This document shows, piece by piece, positions 6,387 through 11,007 of a DNA stretch of 11,007 nucleotides (its first letter is position 1; every line of letters begins with the position of its first letter). Source of the DNA: an uncultured Paraburkholderia sp. (GTDB taxonomy: Bacteria > Pseudomonadota > Gammaproteobacteria > Burkholderiales > Burkholderiaceae); assembly GCA_937917025.1 (NCBI GenBank), contig CALFSF010000445.1, positions 1 through 11,007 on the forward strand, in the 5' to 3' direction. The position numbers and the translations under genes were made by a program. The notes under the pieces are model-generated. The model was given only the letters and a program-made list of their open reading frames with translations, was not told where the DNA came from and ran no database searches.

Positions 6387-7478
6387 TCAACCCTGCGTGC
6401 CGCCCGTCGTACGGGTCGACTGGATCAGGAACAGCAGATCCCCTGTCTCGATCGGACACGGTGGATCCTCATAAAACGACCGTACGTGCCCATCGCGCGC
6501 AAGGCCGATCACCAGCGCGCCGGGCACCGCGTTGCTCTGGCATCCTACTTCATGCGGCTGCGCGAACCGCTCCACCAGATTCACCCGTCCCCGCGACGAC
6601 AGCAGATCGTTCACGAACGGCACGATATGATTGCTGCTGACGGCGTCGGCCATCAACAGGCCGCCGATCTTCGTCGATGAAATGATGACGTCGGCGCCGG
6701 CCTGACGCAATTGCCGCTGAAACGTCTGCTCCTGGATGCGCACGACGATCTTCGTTTGCGGCGCCACGCTGCGCACGCTCAGCGTCAGCAGGATCGCGGT
6801 GGCGTCGTCCTGCACCGCGACGATCACGGCTTTCGCGAGACGCGCATGCACCTGCTGCAGCAGATCTTCGCGCGACGGATCGCCGAGCAGCCCCGCCACG
6901 CCGAGCGTGATCGCCGCTTCGAGTGCCTGCTGCTGCGGATCGATCACCACGATCGAATCCGGATCGACGCCGCTTTCGAGCAGCTCGCGCACCGCGACCG
7001 ACCCGCAGAGGTCAAATCCGCACACGACGATGTGATCGCGCAACTGTCTTTGCAGGCGTTTCATGCGGTATTCCTCGATGACGCGTTGAATGACGAACTG
7101 GTACGCGGTGCCCAGAAAGATAAACCAGATGATGATGCGAATCGGCACGATAAAGAACGCATCGATGAGCCGCGCGCGGGCGGTCACGGGCACGATGTCG
7201 CCATAGCCGACGGTCGCGACGGTAACCATCGTGAAGTACATCAGATCGACGACGCCGAGCACCTGCTTCGTCGCATCGCGCAGGCCGGCGCGATCGAGAT
7301 ACAGCACGGCGAACGCGAGCACGCAGAGCGCCGTGACGAGGCAAAGCCGCCGCACGAGCACGCGTTGCGGCGAAGCGGCCGGCCGTGTGAAGAGCGTGCG
7401 GGCGCGCGGCGGCTGCCACGCGAGACGGGCGCGCCGCGACAGACGGAAGCGGGATGGGTTGTGTCGCTTTTCGGGCAC
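6387..7478 (-). CDS. Two-TM potassium-channel-like protein with C-terminal RCK (TrkA) domains
   Basis: An inner-membrane protein of about 363 residues. A basic N-terminal tail is followed by TM1 (about 45-61), a pore helix, the canonical K+ selectivity filter TVGYGD (89-94) and TM2 (about 104-124). A cytoplasmic TrkA-N/RCK domain starts with HIVVCGFDLCGS near 149-160, and a TrkA-C-like domain is at the end (GALVIGLARDGHV). The nucleotide-binding glycine motif has Asp156 in place of the second glycine, so ligand use may be unusual. The start is placed at a GTG (7478) with GGAG six bases upstream. A GTG 26 codons earlier (7556) lacks an obvious ribosome binding site but would give 389 residues. 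Only 95 bp separate it from lhpH on the same strand; functional linkage is not evident. Confidence 0.88.
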   Translation of the reverse strand: MPEKRHNPSRFRLSRRARLAWQPPRARTLFTRPAASPQRVLVRRLCLVTALCVLAFAVLYLDRAGLRDATKQVLGVVDLMYFTMVTVATVGYGDIVPVTARARLIDAFFIVPIRIIIWFIFLGTAYQFVIQRVIEEYRMKRLQRQLRDHIVVCGFDLCGSVAVRELLESGVDPDSIVVIDPQQQALEAAITLGVAGLLGDPSREDLLQQVHARLAKAVIVAVQDDATAILLTLSVRSVAPQTKIVVRIQEQTFQRQLRQAGADVIISSTKIGGLLMADAVSSNHIVPFVNDLLSSRGRVNLVERFAQPHEVGCQSNAVPGALVIGLARDGHVRSFYEDPPCPIETGDLLFLIQSTRTTGGTQG

Positions 7479-7607
7479 GCCGCGCTCCAGAACCAGGGAC
7501 ACTGATTCTACGACGACTGCCAGCCCGAACGGTGAACCCGGGGCCGGATCGCTCACCGCGGCTGGTCCGTGAAGTGCAACCGCCGGGGATGTGATTAAAC
7601 CCGGGGC

Positions 7608-7862
7608 TTATTGATCGCCTGTATTCTGCTTGTTGCCCTGGTTGAACATCGCCCGGCACTTGGGACTCAATTCGGACATGTGCTGCTTCATGCAGACAAT
7701 GATCTTCTGCTTGTTGGGAATTTCCGCCTTGCAGAAATGCATCGCGTCGCCGCGACAGGCTTTGTCCTGCTGGTCGCTCGACGCGGCGGCGGCCGGGTTC
7801 GCGATGCACAGCGCGGCCAGCATGGCCGCGCCAGGAGCCAGAAGGATGGAATGTCGATTCAT
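7608..7862 (-). CDS. Small secreted four-cysteine protein (GLG1-type cysteine-rich repeat)
   Basis: This 84-residue precursor starts at an ATG with AAGGAG eight bases upstream. It has a signal peptide: a short basic tip, a hydrophobic stretch (residues 6-21) and a likely cleavage after PAAA near 26. Cys19 does not sit in a lipobox (preceding residue Leu), so it is probably not a lipoprotein. The mature part has Cys36, 44, 57 and 69 with spacings x7, x12 and x11, and HMSELSPKC before the last Cys. This resembles a single cysteine-rich GLG1 repeat found in many proteobacterial periplasmic proteins. Two disulfide bonds are expected. The function of these small bacterial proteins is not established. 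It is flanked by the channel gene downstream and a divergent small gene upstream. Confidence 0.85.
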   Translation of the reverse strand: MNRHSILLAPGAAMLAALCIANPAAAASSDQQDKACRGDAMHFCKAEIPNKQKIIVCMKQHMSELSPKCRAMFNQGNKQNTGDQ

Positions 7863-8014
7863 GTTCGCTTCTCCTTATTCCCGGGTTCCTGATTTCCGAT
7901 GACGGTTCACGCCGGCCTTGCGCCGCACGCGCTGTTGCCCGCCGTTGCCGGAGCAGCAGGATTCAGGCCTGGATCGGCTGCGTGCCACGGTCAGCGCCGA
8001 TCGAGCAGGCGACG

Positions 8015-8046
8015 TATAATGGTTAATACCTACTCGTTAACCATTA
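8015..8046 (+). promoter_or_regulatory. Promoter -10 box overlapped by a 30-bp perfect palindrome
   Basis: TATAAT at 8015-8020 is a consensus -10 element, though no good -35 is seen. TAATGGTTAA (8017-8026) and TTAACCATTA (8037-8046) are exact reverse complements with a 10-bp spacer. The half-site centres are 20 bp apart, two helical turns. A protein bound here would cover the -10 box and start point of the small gene at 8057, as expected for a repressor site. The regulator is unknown. Confidence 0.55.
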
Positions 8047-8056
8047 GTCACCAATC

Positions 8057-8263
8057 ATGTCCACCCAGTCTGTTTCTTCCTGTCTCGCGCCTGCTGCCCG
8101 CCCTGCCGCTTCGTCATTCAAAGCGGCTTTTTTGAGCTTCGCGCAGGACATGTGGCATTCGTATATGCGCCACAGCCAGTATCAGATGCTGCTTTCGTCC
8201 GGCAACCCGCAGCGCACGCCGCAAGAAGCGGCCCGCCAGGGGCGCCGCGCCAGCCAGCGTTAA
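8057..8263 (+). CDS. Hypothetical 68-residue protein
   Basis: I do not recognise this protein. It starts ten bases after the palindrome and has no Shine-Dalgarno sequence. The N-terminal third is rich in Ser, Ala and Pro. The middle (residues 21-47) looks like an amphipathic helix with aromatic and Met residues (FLSFAQDMWHSYMRHSQYQM), and the C-terminus is basic (ARQGRRASQR). There is no signal peptide or clear membrane segment. Codons in the second half end mostly in G/C like neighbouring genes, which supports coding; the first third is less typical, so the true start may be internal. It converges on the C39-like peptidase gene, with 17 bases between the stop codons. Confidence 0.55.
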   Translation: MSTQSVSSCLAPAARPAASSFKAAFLSFAQDMWHSYMRHSQYQMLLSSGNPQRTPQEAARQGRRASQR

Positions 8264-8280
8264 CAGCGGCGCGATCCGCT

Positions 8281-8931
8281 TCAGTCTCCGGCACGGACCG
8301 GGCGCGTGAGCGTCAGACCGCGCCCGGCGTAAAACCGGTTGACCGTATCGAACGGCAGCCAGGCGTTGGCCTGAAACGGCGCGACGCCCGACGGGTTGTG
8401 AAACCACACGCCACGCTCGTCCCGTCCGTGCAACAGGATCAGATGCCCGCCGCGCGTTTCGTTGTGCCGGTCCGGATAGCGGATTTCCGGGCTGACGGAG
8501 ACGATCGCCAGCGTGTCGGCATCGATGCGCGCGGCGATCTCCTCGATGCCGATCCGCGGCAGCACATCGACGTGCAACCCGAAAGCCTCCTTGGCCCACT
8601 GCGCAAACGGACGATATATCAAGCCATCGACGCCGCCGTCGTCGCGCATCTTGTACACGTCGTGGCGCAATGCGTCGTCCAGCAATGCCGCGCGGCTCGC
8701 GTGTTCGATGCCCCAGAAGTCCAGCGCCGATTCGAGGCAGGTGAGCCCGCATAACCGCTTCGCCCAGAACCGGTAACGCTGCGCATCGGTGAAGCCGCCG
8801 CGGCGCCACGCGGGGTCGTCGCAGGGATCGGCGGCGTCCTCGACAATCGCGCGCACCCATTCCGGACTGCCCCATTGCGTGTAATACGGCACGCCGGAAT
8901 GGCGTAATGCCGTTAGCGGTTTTTCATTCAT
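8281..8931 (-). CDS. Stand-alone C39-like cysteine peptidase
   Basis: The protein has about 216 residues and resembles the papain-like C39 (bacteriocin-processing) peptidase fold. The probable nucleophile is Cys61 in LCGLTCLESAL, matching the CGxxCLxM pattern of the family. His163 in GGHLILLHG and Asn179 in FHNPSG complete a Cys/His/Asn triad, and Gln19 in YYTQWG could be the oxyanion residue although it lies unusually far upstream. There is no ABC transporter domain, unlike bacteriocin exporters, and no signal peptide, so it is likely cytoplasmic. The ATG at 8931 is chosen with a weak GGGA site eight bases upstream; in-frame ATGs at 8937 and 8940 are alternatives. It lies 126 bp downstream of the FAD oxidoreductase gene on the same strand. 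Substrate unknown. Confidence 0.8.
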   Translation of the reverse strand: MNEKPLTALRHSGVPYYTQWGSPEWVRAIVEDAADPCDDPAWRRGGFTDAQRYRFWAKRLCGLTCLESALDFWGIEHASRAALLDDALRHDVYKMRDDGGVDGLIYRPFAQWAKEAFGLHVDVLPRIGIEEIAARIDADTLAIVSVSPEIRYPDRHNETRGGHLILLHGRDERGVWFHNPSGVAPFQANAWLPFDTVNRFYAGRGLTLTRPVRAGD

Positions 8932-9057
8932 ACGCATCATTCCCGTATTTCGATAGCGGATTTCCCGATCCTGACCGCCGCCATGCATTCCCTATGACGC
9001 CGGCCAGGATCGCGGCCAGGCGGGCGTCGCAACCGGTCCACGCAGCACCGCGGCGTT

Positions 9058-10398
9058 TCACAGCATGCTGCGCGGCCGTTTCATCGTGCCGTCGAAGAAC
9101 CGCCGCAAGCGGAACTCCGTGAGATCGAGCGACGGCCTGCCTTCATCGATCCACTCCGCGAGCAGCTTGCCGGCGATCGGCCCCATCGCGAAACCGTGGC
9201 CGCAAAAGCCCGTCGCGATCATCAGGCCGCGCACTTCCGAAGGCGCGTCGATGACGGGAATGCCGTCGGGCAGCACGTCGATGAGACCGGCCCACGCCTC
9301 GGTGATCTGCGCGTCTTTCAACGCGGGAAACAGCGTCTTGAGCTTGCGCAGCGCACGCGGCGCATGACTGCGCTCGGGTTGCGGCTGCGGGTCGCGCGGA
9401 TGCAGCACGCGTTCGGCGTCCGGCACGCCGCCGGGCAGACGCTCGCGCAGATCGCGAAACATCGCGTCGTTCAGATGAAAGCTGAATTTCTCGCGCTGCT
9501 TCCACAGTTCCGGCAAGAACCACTTCAGCGCCCGCAGATGGCCGAACGTCATGTCGACGTCGACCTGCATGTCGTCGGCGAGATTGATCATGCCGTTCGC
9601 CCGCTGGCGGATGCCGAGTCCGTGCCCCCAGAACGTCGATGCCGTCACCCGCGGCAACGCGTTCGTGCGCATGCAGGTGCCGCGCACGGCCTGCTGCGGT
9701 AGTTCGAGATCGAGCGTTTTCAGGAGCCGCCAGCTGCTCGCGCCTGCCGCGCAGATCAGCCGCGACGTGCGGATCGTGCCGCGTTCGGTGACGACGCCCG
9801 TGATCGCGCCCGCCGCCCGTTCGATCGCCACCACGCCGCATCCTTCGAAAAAGCGCGCGCCGCTTTCGATCGCGCGCGCGGCGAACGCCGCCGCGACGCG
9901 GCGCGGTTCGGCCTGGCCGTCGGTCGGCGTGTAGAGGCCGCCGAGCGCCTCGCCCTGCATGCCGTGTACGTGCGCGTCGATCTGCGCGCGGTTCAGCACG
10001 CGCGTATCGAGCCCGTACTGGCGCGCGACGTCGGTCCATTGCTGGAACGACGCCCAGTCGCTCTCGTCGCTCGCGACGTACATGCATCCGCCCTGGCGCC
10101 ACTCGAGGTCGAAATCGAGTTCACGTTCGAGCTGTTCCCATAGACGCATGCCGGCCATCATCAGCGGCACCTCGGCGGCTTCGCGCCCCTGCTGGCGCAC
10201 GAATCCCCACGCACGCGACGACTGCTGGCCGGCGATACGCGACTTGTCGAGCACCACCGCCTTCAGGCCGCGCCGCGCGAGGTAGTACGCCGCCGCGCAG
10301 CCCATGATGCCGGCGCCGGCAATCACGACATCGGCTTCGGCGGGAAAGGGTTCGTCGGCGCGGGTCAGCCCGGCGTGCAGCGGATAGGTCGTCGTCAT
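9058..10398 (-). CDS. FAD-dependent oxidoreductase, DAO (D-amino acid/glycine oxidase-like) family
   Basis: This 446-residue flavoprotein has an N-terminal FAD-binding motif VVIAGAGIMGCAAAYYLARRG in outline (GxGxxG at 28-33). It also has the SSRAWGFVRQQGREAAEVPLM-type segment after it and a C-terminal FAD-contact motif GFCGHGFAMGP near residue 405. This is the layout of the DAO superfamily, which oxidises secondary or primary amines such as D-amino acids, sarcosine or opines. The specific substrate cannot be read. A link to the hydroxyproline genes 2.8 kb away is possible but unsupported, since other genes intervene. The ATG at 10398 lacks a clear Shine-Dalgarno sequence but gives the expected short leader before the Rossmann strand. 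The C39-like peptidase gene follows on the same strand and may be co-transcribed. Confidence 0.9.
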   Translation of the reverse strand: MTTTYPLHAGLTRADEPFPAEADVVIAGAGIMGCAAAYYLARRGLKAVVLDKSRIAGQQSSRAWGFVRQQGREAAEVPLMMAGMRLWEQLERELDFDLEWRQGGCMYVASDESDWASFQQWTDVARQYGLDTRVLNRAQIDAHVHGMQGEALGGLYTPTDGQAEPRRVAAAFAARAIESGARFFEGCGVVAIERAAGAITGVVTERGTIRTSRLICAAGASSWRLLKTLDLELPQQAVRGTCMRTNALPRVTASTFWGHGLGIRQRANGMINLADDMQVDVDMTFGHLRALKWFLPELWKQREKFSFHLNDAMFRDLRERLPGGVPDAERVLHPRDPQPQPERSHAPRALRKLKTLFPALKDAQITEAWAGLIDVLPDGIPVIDAPSEVRGLMIATGFCGHGFAMGPIAGKLLAEWIDEGRPSLDLTEFRLRRFFDGTMKRPRSML

Positions 10399-10883
10399 CG
10401 TGTGGATCGCGAGAAAAAGGCATGCGGCGGCATCTTCGCAGGCGCGCGCCCCGGCCGCAACCCTGAAACGCTCGCCGGCATGGGGTTCGTGGCGCGCCCC
10501 CGCTTCTTCCGGTTCTTCCCGCGCCGGAGAACTGCCCGATGCGTCGCTGCATCGGCCAAAGCGCGGCGCGACACATCACATTTATGCGATACAGATACTT
10601 TCGCCGGTAAAATAGCGCCCTTGCCGGCCGATGCCAGGGTCGGGAAAGGCCGGGCAAATGACCGGAACGCCTCGTTTTTGCGCGGTGTCCGAGGATAGCG
10701 GATACTCACAGGCCAGCCACGCGACGGCCGGGCGCGCTCAGGCAGTCAGGTGGAGAACCTGCCACTGCCCAGCCGGACCGCACGTCCACGCCGTATCCGC
10801 ATCGTAATCCCGCCGGATTGTCCGGCGCTTGTAGCGTCCATCATCCTGTTACGACAACCCACCTCGACGGATACGCACGCAGT
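10399..10883. other. Divergent intergenic region
   Basis: No convincing gene is visible in these 485 bases; the open frames here lack domain-like sequence and start sites. It lies between the minus-strand FAD oxidoreductase and a plus-strand gene, so it should hold both promoters. A possible plus-strand -10 is TAAAAT at 10608-10613 without a good -35. No repeats or stable hairpin with T-tract were found. Confidence 0.55.
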
Positions 10884-11007
10884 ATGGCCAACGAAGCAAC
10901 CTCTCCCGACTCGATCGCCGTCGCCGAGCGCGTGCGCGAGGTGATGAGCCGGCCCGGCATCGGCAACCGCCAGCAGACAACCGAACTGTGTCGCATCCTC
11001 GGTCTGA
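10884..11007 (+). CDS. 5' part of a gene, possible helix-turn-helix protein (cut by window end)
   Basis: An ATG at 10884 opens a frame that stays open to the last base (41 codons), with G/C-ending codons typical of this genome. It begins MANEATSPDSIAVAERVREV. The stretch VREVMSRPGIGNRQQ followed by TTELCRILGL looks like the first helices of a BetR-type or other helix-turn-helix DNA-binding domain, but too little is present to be sure. The ribosome binding site is weak. It is divergent from the FAD oxidoreductase. Confidence 0.55.
   Translation, partial: MANEATSPDSIAVAERVREVMSRPGIGNRQQTTELCRILGL

Noticed and set aside
4507..6474. 655-codon plus-strand frame opposite lhpI and lhpH
   Set aside because: It is an antisense shadow with Arg/His/Asp-rich, domain-free sequence and no ribosome binding site.
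7535..7607. AACCCGGGGC repeated at 7535-7544 and 7598-7607
   Set aside because: A 10-bp repeat built on a CCCGGG core is easily expected by chance in this base composition and has no clear placement relative to a promoter.
8967..9011. GATCCTG/CAGGATC inverted repeat between the FAD oxidoreductase and peptidase genes
   Set aside because: The arms are 7 bp with a 31-base loop and no T-tract, too weak to call a terminator or attenuator.
10395..10709. 104-codon minus-strand frame upstream of the FAD oxidoreductase
   Set aside because: It is Arg/Lys/Pro-rich, has no motif and overlaps the oxidoreductase start by four bases without a convincing start site.

Overview
The window is about 60-65% G+C by eye. 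Its genes use G/C-ending codons and several GTG starts, and it holds a beta-proteobacterial-looking set of metabolic and regulatory genes. This points to Burkholderiaceae, most likely Paraburkholderia or Burkholderia; that is inferred from sequence style and gene types, not from a search. No rRNA, tRNA, CRISPR array, transposase, prophage gene or attachment site was seen. It reads as ordinary chromosome with some unexplained regulatory structure.

Left part (1-2611, plus strand): a zinc- and probably NADP(H)-dependent alcohol/aldehyde dehydrogenase of the cinnamyl-alcohol-dehydrogenase/YahK type (204-1256) ends at a strong terminator. It is followed by a LysR-type regulator (1589-2554) with its own terminator. 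A 14-19 nt motif occurs twice upstream of the dehydrogenase and once upstream of the LysR gene. The copy upstream of LysR is half of a perfect 12-bp palindrome. This suggests that the regulator controls both itself and the dehydrogenase.

Middle part (2619-7478, minus strand): glucose-6-phosphate dehydrogenase (zwf) stands alone, without its usual partners. Then, in transcription order, come a two-TM potassium-channel-like protein with an RCK domain, a proline-racemase-family enzyme with a Cys/Thr active site (trans-3-hydroxy-L-proline dehydratase), and an ornithine-cyclodeaminase-family reductase (delta1-pyrroline-2-carboxylate reductase). The last two make a complete two-step route from trans-3-hydroxy-L-proline to L-proline. 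A possible 16-residue leader ORF with an ideal ribosome binding site overlaps the dehydratase start as ATGA.

Right part (7608-11007): this holds a small secreted four-cysteine protein (minus) and an unrecognised 68-residue protein (plus) whose promoter carries a 30-bp perfect palindrome. Next are a stand-alone C39-like cysteine peptidase (minus) and a FAD-dependent DAO-family oxidoreductase (minus). A divergent gene with a possible helix-turn-helix start is cut off by the window end. Neither the peptidase nor the oxidoreductase can be given a substrate from sequence alone.
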